Positions 44,900 to 54,023 of a DNA stretch of 64,000 bases are shown here, in pieces (the stretch's first letter is position 1; every line of letters begins with the position of its first letter). The stretch lies in assembly GCF_002934545.1 (NCBI RefSeq), contig NZ_PTJA01000012.1, forward strand, positions 62,001 through 126,000, written 5' to 3'. The notes under the pieces are model-generated. The model was given only the letters and a program-made list of their open reading frames with translations. It was not told where the DNA came from and made no database searches. Source of the stretch: Lacrimispora xylanisolvens (lineage in GTDB: Bacteria; Bacillota; Clostridia; Lachnospirales; Lachnospiraceae). Made by a program: the position numbers and the translations under genes.

Positions 44900-45397
44900 T
44901 CAATCTGTCGTTTCGTCAATTTCTTCCGTCATATCATTCACTGCACGTTCCATCTGATCAATAAAGCGGTTCCATAATGTGATCAGCTGATCCATATCTT
45001 CCATTCCCATGCCTTCCACAACTCTTCCCACCAGCAGATTCACTTTCTCCAGGCACTTCTTTCTTACGAAATATCCCTTTTCCGTAAGCATGACATAAAT
45101 ATTCCTTCTGTTGTCAGGATCAATCTCCCTGGATATCAGTCCCCGCTTTTCCAGGGAATTTAAAGTCCGTGATGCAGAAGGTAAGACAATATCCATTTTT
45201 TTTGCCAGTGCCGATACATAAATGCCCTTTTGTTCCTGATCTCCGTTCGTTGCTTCATATATCTGCTGAATCGCAAACAGTTCAAGGCGGGTCAGTCCCT
45301 GGGACAGCAGGATTTTATCCACTTTTCTCCCTTTCCCCATCATGACAGCCAGGTGGGTTTTTACCTTTTTTATGTATTTTTCTTTTTCATCCAACAA
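44900..45397 (-). CDS. MarR-family regulator of the exporter operon
   Basis: Winged-helix regulator of 165 residues. The DNA-binding core is KGIYVSALAKKMDIVLPSASRTLNSLEKRGLISREIDPDNRRNIYVMLTEKG. It heads the MarR-ABC-ABC-HlyD-HlyD operon and should repress it until a ligand binds. The start is a TTG codon at 45397, with AAAGGGGAT before it. No ATG gives a full N-terminal helix. Confidence 0.92.
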   Translation of the reverse strand: MLDEKEKYIKKVKTHLAVMMGKGRKVDKILLSQGLTRLELFAIQQIYEATNGDQEQKGIYVSALAKKMDIVLPSASRTLNSLEKRGLISREIDPDNRRNIYVMLTEKGYFVRKKCLEKVNLLVGRVVEGMGMEDMDQLITLWNRFIDQMERAVNDMTEEIDETTD

Positions 45398-45520
45398 AAT
45401 TTTTATCCCCTTTTAATTACTTAATACTATTAACATTTACCAACGTTCATCATTCTACTCTTCTCCAGTTCCTGTGTCAATAAGTATTTTTTTTCCTTTC
45501 AGATTTTTAACACCGAAACG

Positions 45521-45557
45521 AAAAAAGGTCCAGGCCCTCAGAGGGCTGAACCTTTTT
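45521..45557 (-). terminator. Terminator after DUF3892 gene
   Basis: On the minus strand AAAAAGGTTCAGCCCTC pairs with GAGGGCCTGGACCTTTTTT (forward 45521-45557, one mismatch), ending in six Ts. Confidence 0.92.
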
Positions 45558-45568
45558 CAAACATTCTG

Positions 45569-45871
45569 TTAATTTTTTACAGATGGCAGATTACTTAAAT
45601 TATTATTCTCTGTTCCGTCAGGAAGTGATTTTAAGTACTCATTGCCGTTTCTGGAAGCCACACCGACACCCTTTATCTCACCCTGTCTGGCAAGCATGAC
45701 ACCTTCTTCTTTATTCAGTGTTCTGCCGTCAGATAACTGGTATCCGGTTACCCGGCCGCTTTCTTTTACCAGCGCAACAATTTCCTTTGCATCTGCCTTG
45801 GGTGATGGGATATCATCAAGAGCCATCATGGCAAGTTCAGCTCCAGCACCTTTCGTCTTGTTTTCTGACAT
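45569..45871 (-). CDS. DUF3892 domain protein
   Basis: Small protein of 100 residues. Its second half matches DUF3892 (VTGYQLSDGRTLNKEEGVMLARQGEIKGVGVASRNGNEYLKSLPDG). The N-terminal part (KTKGAGAELAMMALDDIPSPKADAKEIV) is polar and may be flexible. DUF3892 proteins are common in spore-forming Firmicutes and have no known function. The start at 45871 is set by AAGGAGG. It lies downstream of the ABC sugar permease on the same strand, 74 bp away, with its own terminator. Confidence 0.85.
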   Translation of the reverse strand: MSENKTKGAGAELAMMALDDIPSPKADAKEIVALVKESGRVTGYQLSDGRTLNKEEGVMLARQGEIKGVGVASRNGNEYLKSLPDGTENNNLSNLPSVKN

Positions 45872-45945
45872 TGTTATTCGCCTCCTTCTAAACATGACCG
45901 TTCGTTTTTAGTGTTTCAATATTCTCCCGGATTATTCAGTACTAA

Positions 45946-46767
45946 TTAGCCTTTCACAGCACCGGAGGTCATGCCTGATATAATATATTTTTGAAGAAGT
46001 AAATAAACTGCTGCCACCGGAAGGGTGGATAACACCACATTTGCAAAGACCAGCTGCCAGTCTGAGCTGTGATTTCCAAAGAAATTATAAACGGTCAAAG
46101 GCAATGTGTAATTTTTTGCACTGTTTAGGAAGTAAATGGATATTCCAAAATCATTCCACACAGCCATAAAATTAATGATAACTGCCGTAATCGTAACAGG
46201 CTGAAGCAGTGGAAATATAATTCTGAAAAAAAGCTCTGTCTGACCTGCTCCGTCGATCCAGGCAGATTCATCAATCTCCTGTGGAATACTTTTTATAAAG
46301 CCTGTGTATAAAAAAACGGTAAAAGACATGTTTGCTGCAATCAGTACAAAGACTGCCGCTGTCTCATGTGTCAGGTGAAGAAAATTGCAGACAAAATAAG
46401 TTGGTATGATCTGAAGAGGGAGTACCAGCCCGAAAATCACCGCCATATTCACCATGCGTGATAACACCGTTTTTCTTCTCTCTAATACAAATGCCATGGT
46501 AGAGCATAAAATGATCAGAAATAATACACAGATTACGGTTATTACGGTGCTGTTGACAAATCCCCGCAATATTCCTCCCTCTTTTATCATGTCGTGATAG
46601 TTTTTTAAAATCTGCCACTGGGTGGGAAGCATCATATTCATCTTAGCCGCTTCTGACTGATTTTTAAAGGAATTCATAATCACCATGTATACCGGAATCA
46701 GAATGAGGAATGCACACAGCCACAGCACCAGATTGAGAATACTTGTAAACAATCTGTTTTTTTTCAC
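45946..46767 (-). CDS. ABC sugar importer permease (MalG type)
   Basis: Inner-membrane permease of 273 residues with six helices. The EAA loop is in ESAWIDGAGQTELFFRIIFPLLQPV. It pairs with the MalF-type permease just upstream. Its GTG start overlaps that gene's stop by 4 bp (GTGA), with AAGGAGGTGG upstream. It is the last gene of binding protein-permease-permease. No ATPase gene is present, so a shared MsmX-type ATPase must serve it. Confidence 0.95.
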   Translation of the reverse strand: MKKNRLFTSILNLVLWLCAFLILIPVYMVIMNSFKNQSEAAKMNMMLPTQWQILKNYHDMIKEGGILRGFVNSTVITVICVLFLIILCSTMAFVLERRKTVLSRMVNMAVIFGLVLPLQIIPTYFVCNFLHLTHETAAVFVLIAANMSFTVFLYTGFIKSIPQEIDESAWIDGAGQTELFFRIIFPLLQPVTITAVIINFMAVWNDFGISIYFLNSAKNYTLPLTVYNFFGNHSSDWQLVFANVVLSTLPVAAVYLLLQKYIISGMTSGAVKG

Positions 46768-47645
46768 ATCTCCACCTCCTTACCCGCTATATAACGGTAA
46801 GTTGGAAGTGCAATCCCTGCTATCACCAAAGCCAGAATCATACTGGCTGCACACCCTTCTCCAAATCTTCCCGCACCAAAGGACTTATATATCAGGGTTC
46901 CGAATACTTCTGTTGCTGAACCAGGACCTCCCTGAGTGGTTGCCTGTATCAGATCAAACACTTTTAAGCCACCGATAATACTTAAGATCAGAGCGTTGTT
47001 AAATGCAGGCAAGAGAAGAGGAAAGGTGATATAACGAAATTTAGTAAACTCTCCGGCTCCATCAATTTCAGCCGCCTCGTAAAAATCCTTTCCTATGGTC
47101 TGCATACCTGAGAGCAGTATTACCATGGTAAAACCGGACCATTTCCATATCTCAATTGCACATACAGAAAAGATTGCAACATGAGGGTCCGCCAGCCAGG
47201 ATTTTGTTAAGGCAGAAAGACCGGCTGCACGAAGGAAGGCGTTAATAAGACCATTTGACGGATGCATCAGAGAGGAAAAAATCAGTCCTACTGCAACCGT
47301 GTTAATCACAGCCGGTAAGAAAAATATGGTTCTCAGTGCATTGGTAAACGCCAGCCTGCGGTTTAATGCGACTGCAAGTGACAATCCGATTCCCATTTTA
47401 AAAACAGTAGTAATTACTGCAAAAATAAACGAATTTGTAATTGCCCTTCTCATATTGGGCTGAGTAAAAACATCAATATAATTTTCCAGTCCGCCGAAAC
47501 GGGCTGAGGACAAATCAAATCCCAGTATTCTGACAAACGACAGAACAAGGCCCAGTACGGCGGGAATTATAAAGAAGATCAGATAAAGGACCAGTCCCGG
47601 AATCGCAAGGGTATAGGAGTATCTCCTGCATTTTAATGAGTTCAT
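46764..47645 (-). CDS. ABC sugar importer permease (MalF type)
   Basis: Permease of 293 residues with six helices and the EAA loop EAAEIDGAGEFTKFRYITFPLLLPA. The start at 47645 is set by AAGGATGAAATT. The longer ORF would run into the binding-protein gene. It forms the translocation pore with the downstream MalG-type permease. Confidence 0.95.
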   Translation of the reverse strand: MNSLKCRRYSYTLAIPGLVLYLIFFIIPAVLGLVLSFVRILGFDLSSARFGGLENYIDVFTQPNMRRAITNSFIFAVITTVFKMGIGLSLAVALNRRLAFTNALRTIFFLPAVINTVAVGLIFSSLMHPSNGLINAFLRAAGLSALTKSWLADPHVAIFSVCAIEIWKWSGFTMVILLSGMQTIGKDFYEAAEIDGAGEFTKFRYITFPLLLPAFNNALILSIIGGLKVFDLIQATTQGGPGSATEVFGTLIYKSFGAGRFGEGCAASMILALVIAGIALPTYRYIAGKEVEM

Positions 47646-47655
47646 AATTTCATCC

Positions 47656-48996
47656 TTATTTCCAGTTGGCATCACCCTGTGCCTTTGCGTTACGCTCTGT
47701 CTCAGCATCAAGGGCCTTTGCCACATCCTTAGCTTCTTTTAATGTACCGGTATAGTAATTTAACAGTGGTTCACTTAAATTTCCATAGGAATACTGATTA
47801 ATTTCTTCCCAGTCCGTCATGGATTTTCCACTGTCCATAATCTTTTTTAAGTCTGCTGTTGCCTTAGGTATCTCACTGGTTACGTTTTTATTTAAATAAA
47901 CGCCAGGCTGTGCATCGGCATAAATCTGCTGTGCCTGTTTGGAAGCAATGAAATTTAAGGCTTTCTTTCCCAGCTCCTGATCCTTGCAGTTGGTTGTCAG
48001 GGCAAGGGAATAGGGGGTAAACATATTGATGTAGTTGTCTCCGGTTGGTGTGGGAATTGCAAATGCTCCGATATCATCAATTTTGTCAGCAAACTTCTTA
48101 TTAATGTTATCTGCACACCAGGTTCCGTTGATGTACATACCGCACTCCCCGTTTGCCAGTGCCTGATGGGCATTGTCAACGGTATCTGATAAATAGGTTT
48201 CATTCACGTATCCAAGATCAATTAAGTCTTTTGTCCGCTGTATGGAAGCAACAAAGTTCTCACAGTCGGCAAATTTCAGCTTATTTGTATTGATCTGCTC
48301 CATTAAACCAAACGTATCGGTTCCCCGTTTTGCTGCATCATTTAAGATTCCGCTGATTGCAGGCGGCTGGACACTCCACGCATCTTTTGCGGAATAATAA
48401 ACCGGAGTGATCCCTGCTTTTTTCAGCTTTTCACAAACGGCCAGAAACTCATCCCAGGTCTTTGGAATTTCTGCTCCTGCTTTCTCAAATGCTTTTTTAT
48501 TGTAAAAGATTCCGGATAATACCACCGAATCAATGGGAACCGCATATAATTTGCCGTCGTAGACAAATGTTCCGTTTAAAGCTGCCTGATCGTATTCCGA
48601 TACACATTTCAGTCCGGTTAAATCCACCAGCTTATCAAGACCGTTGGCGTAGGATTTTACCCATTGGGGTTTGTATACCTGAATGAGATCAGGAAGATCA
48701 TTGGTGGCAAATTTAGTCTGCAAAACCTGGTCTCCCTGAGATCCTCCCTGAATTTTTGATATCTCCAGCTTAAATCCCAGTTCTGCAGAATTGTCATTGA
48801 TGTACTGCTCCAGTGCCTGCCAGCCTGCCTTGTACCAGTCTGTATACATTAAAACAGTGAGGGTTTTCACATCTCCTCCGGTCTTAGCCGCTTGTTTACT
48901 GGAGACAGAATCCGTATTGGTTTTGGCGCACCCTGCCATACTGGCAGTCAGCAGAATGGAAAGTCCCATGGCAATCCATCTTTTACTCTTTTTCAT
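47656..48996 (-). CDS. ABC sugar-binding lipoprotein (extracellular)
   Basis: Solute-binding protein of 446 residues, family 1 type. A signal peptide ends with lipobox TASMAGC (Cys24 or so). The mature part shows VLMYTDWYKAGW, FATNDLPDLIQVYKPQWV, IPKTWDEFLAVCEKLKKAGITPV and ECGMYINGTWCADNI. GAGAGGAAGG sets the start at 48996. It is the first gene of the importer operon, divergent from the YesM/YesN two-component genes, which probably control it. The sugar cannot be read from sequence. A glycan or oligosaccharide is likely. Confidence 0.94.
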   Translation of the reverse strand: MKKSKRWIAMGLSILLTASMAGCAKTNTDSVSSKQAAKTGGDVKTLTVLMYTDWYKAGWQALEQYINDNSAELGFKLEISKIQGGSQGDQVLQTKFATNDLPDLIQVYKPQWVKSYANGLDKLVDLTGLKCVSEYDQAALNGTFVYDGKLYAVPIDSVVLSGIFYNKKAFEKAGAEIPKTWDEFLAVCEKLKKAGITPVYYSAKDAWSVQPPAISGILNDAAKRGTDTFGLMEQINTNKLKFADCENFVASIQRTKDLIDLGYVNETYLSDTVDNAHQALANGECGMYINGTWCADNINKKFADKIDDIGAFAIPTPTGDNYINMFTPYSLALTTNCKDQELGKKALNFIASKQAQQIYADAQPGVYLNKNVTSEIPKATADLKKIMDSGKSMTDWEEINQYSYGNLSEPLLNYYTGTLKEAKDVAKALDAETERNAKAQGDANWK

Positions 48997-49130
48997 ATTA
49001 TATATCCTTCCTCTCATATTCACTTGAATTAACCGGTTATTTCTTACTCTAATCATACCATTAATCTCCAGGTAACAGCATTGGACTTTTTTCCACTTCA
49101 TATGATTTTTTTACACTTTTTCTATATAAC

Positions 49131-49159
49131 TTGACATATATTCCCTGAAAAACTATGAT
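49131..49159 (+). promoter_or_regulatory. Promoter of the YesM/YesN two-component operon
   Basis: TTGACA (49131-49136), exactly 17 bp, TATGAT (49154-49159), 34 bp before the kinase start at 49194. It also shows that the longer ORF starting at 49155 would begin inside the -10. Confidence 0.85.
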
Positions 49160-49193
49160 GATTTTATCACAGATTACCAAATACGGAGGCATC

Positions 49194-51002
49194 ATGAAGA
49201 AACGGTTTCGAAGTATCCGATATAAATTTATTTTATCCATGACAGCTGTCTTTTTGCTTTTTTCCTTCCTCGTACTGGGAATCTGGTATCAGGCGTTAAA
49301 GCAGGAGGCGGCTTCCACTGCCATACGTAATTCCGAACACCTGTTAGAAGTTTCCAATACTATATTTGAAAACCAGGTACAGGATATTATCAATGTAGCC
49401 GCCTTGACTTCAGTCCGTTCCAGCAACTCCCTCTCCGCCAATATCCTGACCATATTATCAAGAAACGATTTGACGGGAGCAGAGATTGTCAGCTATCGGA
49501 AAATCGCTTCTGATTATTTAATCAGCTTATGCAGCTTCAAAAGTAATTTAAATGGTCTGATGCTCAGTGATTTCAAGGGAAATACCATTACTTACGGAAT
49601 CCCCACTTCCTATGAAACGATGGCCCGTAACAACTGGATCTCCTTAATCAAAGACAGCGAAGAATCTCTTGTACTGATACCGCCCCATTTCCCAAGTCAA
49701 TGGTATAACACCCAGAAGGATATGGCTTTTTCCGTTTTAAAACCGGTTTTCGATTATAACAATAAGAAAATTGGCTTTGTGATTGCGGACATCAACTCCG
49801 ATTTGTTTCAGGAGTGCTTTGATACCAGTTCTCCCTCCCCCTCGTCCTTGTATGTAATCAACCGAAATGACGGCAGGGTACTTTTTTGTCCCTCTTTTAA
49901 TCTGCTGAATATGGAGCTGAACAAAGAGGTTCTTCCTGAAATTATCAATCATATCTCGTCTTCGTCAGGCCATTTTCTTATGATGAGCCCGGAACGGGAA
50001 AAGATGCTTGTGGTGTACCACACCTCCTCCCTGACAAACTGGACCACATTAAGTGTGATTCCGGAAAAGGAGATCGTTACCGCATTTACCAGTACTCTGC
50101 ACAATATAATCCTGATTACACTGATTCTTCTATTCCTGTTAATCGGAACCGTTTTTTTCATTACCACCTTACTCACCAGGCAGATCCGTATTCTTGCCAA
50201 TGCCGTAAAGCAGATTGATGGGGATTATCTGGATTTTAATGTTTCCATTCAGACGAAAGACGAAATCGGCGCACTGTCCAGTCAGTTCCAGGCTATGCTT
50301 AAGCGGATAAAGCTTTTGCTTCTGGAGGTAAAAAAGGAGGAAGAAGGCAAACGCAGGGCAGAGATTTCGGCACTTCAGTTCCAGATGAATCCTCATTTCC
50401 TGTATAACACGTTAAACACCATCAAATTTCTTTCCTCTCTTCAGGGAGCAGAAAACATAGGAAACGTTGCACAGTCCCTGTCATCTCTCATGCATATTAA
50501 CATGGATGGACGTTCTTTTTTAAAAGCAGAGGAAGATGGGGAATTTGTAACCTCCTATCTGGAAATACAAAATTATCGTTATACCAATGCGTTTCAATCC
50601 CGCATCCGTGTTTCAGAAGAAGCCAGAAGCTGTATGGTTCCAAAACTGCTGGTTCAGCCGCTGGTTGAGAATTCCTTAAAGCATGGTTTAAAAGATAAGG
50701 CATCCGGCGGTATTCTGCTTGTGGATTATTTGCTTGATGAGGAGTTTTTGAAGATTATTGTAGAGGACAACGGTCTTGGAATGGATGATGAACGAATTCA
50801 TGAAATCATGAATCACAACCAGAACGAGAATGCAGGACATATTGGAATCCACAACATCAGAGAACGCTTACATATGTACTTCGGCAATAATTATGAAATG
50901 GAAATTATCAGTCAGCCGGGAGTTTTTACCCGGTTTGAAATACTGCTCCCAATTATTACAGAAAATGAGGTATCCCACTATGTTCCGAATTTTAATCGTT
51001 GA
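49194..51002 (+). CDS. YesM/LytS-type sensor histidine kinase
   Basis: Membrane kinase of 602 residues. TM1 lies at about 12-32, a large extracellular dCache-like sensor at about 33-295, TM2 at about 298-320 and HAMP at about 321-373. The His_kinase domain has the phospho-His in LQFQMNPHFLYNTLNTIKFL, and the ATPase has LVQPLVENSLKHG and DNGLGM. ACGGAGG sets the start at 49194. It overlaps the AraC-type regulator by 23 bp. Divergent from an ABC sugar importer, it likely senses the sugar or its bound binding protein. Confidence 0.95.
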   Translation: MKKRFRSIRYKFILSMTAVFLLFSFLVLGIWYQALKQEAASTAIRNSEHLLEVSNTIFENQVQDIINVAALTSVRSSNSLSANILTILSRNDLTGAEIVSYRKIASDYLISLCSFKSNLNGLMLSDFKGNTITYGIPTSYETMARNNWISLIKDSEESLVLIPPHFPSQWYNTQKDMAFSVLKPVFDYNNKKIGFVIADINSDLFQECFDTSSPSPSSLYVINRNDGRVLFCPSFNLLNMELNKEVLPEIINHISSSSGHFLMMSPEREKMLVVYHTSSLTNWTTLSVIPEKEIVTAFTSTLHNIILITLILLFLLIGTVFFITTLLTRQIRILANAVKQIDGDYLDFNVSIQTKDEIGALSSQFQAMLKRIKLLLLEVKKEEEGKRRAEISALQFQMNPHFLYNTLNTIKFLSSLQGAENIGNVAQSLSSLMHINMDGRSFLKAEEDGEFVTSYLEIQNYRYTNAFQSRIRVSEEARSCMVPKLLVQPLVENSLKHGLKDKASGGILLVDYLLDEEFLKIIVEDNGLGMDDERIHEIMNHNQNENAGHIGIHNIRERLHMYFGNNYEMEIISQPGVFTRFEILLPIITENEVSHYVPNFNR

Positions 51003-52587
51003 TGATGAACTGCTGGTACGCAACCATTTAAAGCTGCTGTTTACAGATTTATCCAGTGATTTTACCATATGCGCAGAAGCCGGGGATGGCGTAACTGCTC
51101 TCCATAAAATCCAGGAGACGAAACCTCACATTATTATTTCAGATATGAAAATGCCGGATATGGATGGACTGATGCTCTGCCAACGGGTGAGGGAACAGTA
51201 TCCGGACATTATCTTCATAGCACTGAGTAATTATGACGATTATACCTATGTGCGCGGTGCTTTAAAAAATGGAGCCCTGGACTATATGCTGAAACATAAG
51301 CTGAGCAAAGAATCACTTTTGTCTCTGTTGGAAGATTTAAAGAAAACTCTCAATATAAAAAATGACACAAAGGCATTTCCTGACCGAAGCTTATCCGCTT
51401 TAAGAGAAAAGTTTGTGGCGGATTTACTGGGTCAGCTTTTCCTGTCGGAAGAAGAGATTGAAGCCAATTTAAAAATCCTCGGTATCCGTCTGGATATGAC
51501 TCAGGTCGTTCCCATTATTCTTTCCATCGATGATTATGTGAAACTGGAACAGGAAAGCAATATGAAGAAACGAAACATTTTAAGTTTTTCCATCTGTAAC
51601 ATCGGCAATGAAATTTTAAGCAACTACCCAACAGGTATCCTCACTCATATGGAACAGGGAATCTACTGCATTCTCCTTTCCTTTGCCCACGAAGCAAGCG
51701 AGGCAAAGAGACAGGAAACCATTCATAGCCTGTTGCACCAGCTTTCATCCAATTACAAAAACTATTTAAACATTTCCGTTAGTTTCTGTGTAGGGGAACT
51801 TTCCCCCCAGATTTCGGGAATCGGGCATTCCTATGCAAAAGCACTGGAGACTACAGGGCTTATTTTCTACTCCGGAAAACAGTCCATACTTCATTCCAGT
51901 CACTTGATTCCTCAGCCATCAGAATTAACCGGGCTTGATTATTCTCTGGAAAAAACTCTCCTTACCCTGGTTTTAAAGGGAGAGACTATAAAAACGGAGA
52001 CACTTATTAAAGATTTGTTTCAAACTATGATTGACCAGAAAGAGACCCGCTCCAACGTGCAGATGAAATGCACGGATCTGCTCAGCATTATCACCCGGAT
52101 TTCCAAAAAGAATCAACTGGATCTGGGAAAAATTATTGCCGGAAAAGCAGCTCCTGATCAGATTTTTATTCAGCTTAATACGCTGCCCCAGCTTTGTCAG
52201 TGGTTCCTTGACTGCTTTATAAACATGTGCGGGGAACTTAATCGCCAGATGCCAGGCGATTCCTCCTATGTAAAAGCTGCAATCGGATACATCAACCGGG
52301 ATTATGGGGGATCTGTCTCTTTGCAAAGTGTGGCAGAGGAAATCGGAATCAGTGCCGGATATTTAAGCACTATATTTAAAAACGAAACAGGTCAGGGCTT
52401 TACCGAATACTTAAACTCCATCCGGATTGCATCCGCCGTAGATATGCTGGAGCTTGGCGAACGGGACTTTCATAAAATCGCAGCAGAATCAGGATTCTGG
52501 GATTACGCATATTTCTTTAAGGTATTCAAAAAGCGAATGGGAACTACGCCGAAAACCTATTTAGAAACAGTAAGCGGACGGCGGTGA
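50980..52587 (+). CDS. YesN-type response regulator with AraC DNA-binding domain
   Basis: Regulator of 535 residues. The receiver (about 1-120) has the phospho-Asp in HIIISDMKMPDMDG. A long middle region (about 130-430) is followed by two AraC helix-turn-helix motifs (YINRDYGGSVSLQSVAEEIGISAGYLSTIFK and SGFWDYAYFFKVFKKRMGTTPKTY). ATGAGGTATCCC sets the start at 50980, inside the kinase gene. It should activate the divergent ABC importer. Confidence 0.95.
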   Translation: MFRILIVDDELLVRNHLKLLFTDLSSDFTICAEAGDGVTALHKIQETKPHIIISDMKMPDMDGLMLCQRVREQYPDIIFIALSNYDDYTYVRGALKNGALDYMLKHKLSKESLLSLLEDLKKTLNIKNDTKAFPDRSLSALREKFVADLLGQLFLSEEEIEANLKILGIRLDMTQVVPIILSIDDYVKLEQESNMKKRNILSFSICNIGNEILSNYPTGILTHMEQGIYCILLSFAHEASEAKRQETIHSLLHQLSSNYKNYLNISVSFCVGELSPQISGIGHSYAKALETTGLIFYSGKQSILHSSHLIPQPSELTGLDYSLEKTLLTLVLKGETIKTETLIKDLFQTMIDQKETRSNVQMKCTDLLSIITRISKKNQLDLGKIIAGKAAPDQIFIQLNTLPQLCQWFLDCFINMCGELNRQMPGDSSYVKAAIGYINRDYGGSVSLQSVAEEIGISAGYLSTIFKNETGQGFTEYLNSIRIASAVDMLELGERDFHKIAAESGFWDYAYFFKVFKKRMGTTPKTYLETVSGRR

Positions 52588-52665
52588 CAGTCTGGAACAT
52601 ACTCCTCTATCCAGATGAGGGAAAATGTGGTACAATCGAAGTCAAAAAAATAAGGAGGAAATGCT

Positions 52666-53997
52666 TTGACTTACATAGAACGAACAATCCGTTATTTTTT
52701 CCTCATGCTTTTATATAATCTTGTGCTGCTGTCTCCCATGATGCCAGACAAACTGATACGAGTTCTCTCCTGTACTGGTTTGATGCTTTTTTATCTTTAC
52801 TGCCATATTATACCTATGAATACCAGCTGCAAGGGACAAAGACTTAGAATTCTCCATGGCGGTTATGAGCTGGTGCTTGCATCAATTGTGACTTTTCTGA
52901 TTGAAACAGCAATTTATCTATTTCTGATTTTCAAGACAGCTACACCGGCACGTCTTCTTATTACGAATGGGATCATATGCGTCATTCTACTTTATTTATT
53001 GTTTATGAATGGGATTATACGAATCTTTACCTGTTCCGGACAGCTTGGATTTTTCAAAAGGATTGCACTCTTGCTGTTCTGGTGGGTTCCGGGATTGAAT
53101 CTGTTTCTGCTTCACAGTTTCATTGAAGTTTCGCGGAAAGAATACGATTTCTCAATGGAAAAGCAACAGTTCTACGAAAAATGGAAAGATGAAGAATTAT
53201 GCAAGACCAAATACCCCATATTAATGGTTCACGGTATATTTTTCAGAGACTGGAAAAACTTTAACTATTGGGGAAGAATTCCTGACGAACTAATCCGGCA
53301 CGGTGCCACCATTTTTTACAGCAACCATCAGTCTTCCGCTTCTGTGGAACAATGTGCAGAGGAAATCAAAGCCTGCATTTTAAAGATTGTTAAAGAGACT
53401 GGCTGCGAGAAAGTAAATATAATCGCCCATTCAAAAGGAGGGCTGGACAGCCGGTATGCGGTCAGCTGTCTTGGCATAGATCGGTATGTCGCATCCATCA
53501 CAACCATCAATACCCCTCACTACGGCTGCAATTATGTATGCCGGATTCTTGACCGTATCTCTCCTGAATTTGTCAAATTCATCGGGAAAAAATATGAATC
53601 CCTGTTTACTCTTCTTGGTGATGACAATCCTGATTTTTTAAGCGGATTAAGGGATTTAACTGACAGGGAATGTGCCCGGCTCAATAAGATTATGACTGAT
53701 GCTCCCGGTGTATACTGTCAAAGTACCGGATCACAGATGGGTTCTGCGAAAAGTGCCATGTTTCCTTTGAATCTGGGTTATCTGATCATCCGGATTCTTG
53801 GAGGAGGTAAAAACGATGGCCTGGTTTCTACCAGTTCCATGGTTTGGGGAAACGATTTAGGTGTACTGAAACCAAAAGGAAAACAAGGAATCTCTCATGG
53901 AGATGTCATTGACTTAACACGTAAGAACATAGAAGGCTTTGATGTGATGGGATTCTATACAGATCTGATACATAAACTGAAAGAACGGGGATATTAA
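52666..53997 (+). CDS. Membrane-anchored lipase/esterase
   Basis: Protein of 443 residues. The N-terminal half has about four membrane helices (for example YFFLMLLYNLVLLSP and IVTFLIETAIYLFLIF). The C-terminal half is an alpha/beta-hydrolase with oxyanion region PILMVHGIFF and nucleophile VNIIAHSKGGLDSRYAV (AHSKG replaces strict GxSxG). It resembles triacylglycerol lipases of the LipA/PGAP1 kind and probably acts on lipids at the membrane. The start is TTG at 52666, because AAGGAGG lies just before it and no ATG fits. It is followed after 26 bp by an ArAE-type protein gene. Confidence 0.85.
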   Translation: MTYIERTIRYFFLMLLYNLVLLSPMMPDKLIRVLSCTGLMLFYLYCHIIPMNTSCKGQRLRILHGGYELVLASIVTFLIETAIYLFLIFKTATPARLLITNGIICVILLYLLFMNGIIRIFTCSGQLGFFKRIALLLFWWVPGLNLFLLHSFIEVSRKEYDFSMEKQQFYEKWKDEELCKTKYPILMVHGIFFRDWKNFNYWGRIPDELIRHGATIFYSNHQSSASVEQCAEEIKACILKIVKETGCEKVNIIAHSKGGLDSRYAVSCLGIDRYVASITTINTPHYGCNYVCRILDRISPEFVKFIGKKYESLFTLLGDDNPDFLSGLRDLTDRECARLNKIMTDAPGVYCQSTGSQMGSAKSAMFPLNLGYLIIRILGGGKNDGLVSTSSMVWGNDLGVLKPKGKQGISHGDVIDLTRKNIEGFDVMGFYTDLIHKLKERGY

Positions 53998-54023
53998 CGG
54001 AAAAACTCCAGAAAGGAGGAGCC

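Noticed and set aside
49155-49193. Upstream start of the YesM-type kinase
   Set aside because: That ATG lies inside the -10 element of a strong promoter. ACGGAGG supports the ATG at 49194 instead.
50830-50979. 50-residue N-terminal extension of the YesN-type regulator
   Set aside because: It lies within the kinase gene in another frame. The receiver domain begins at the ATG at 50980 with its own ribosome site.
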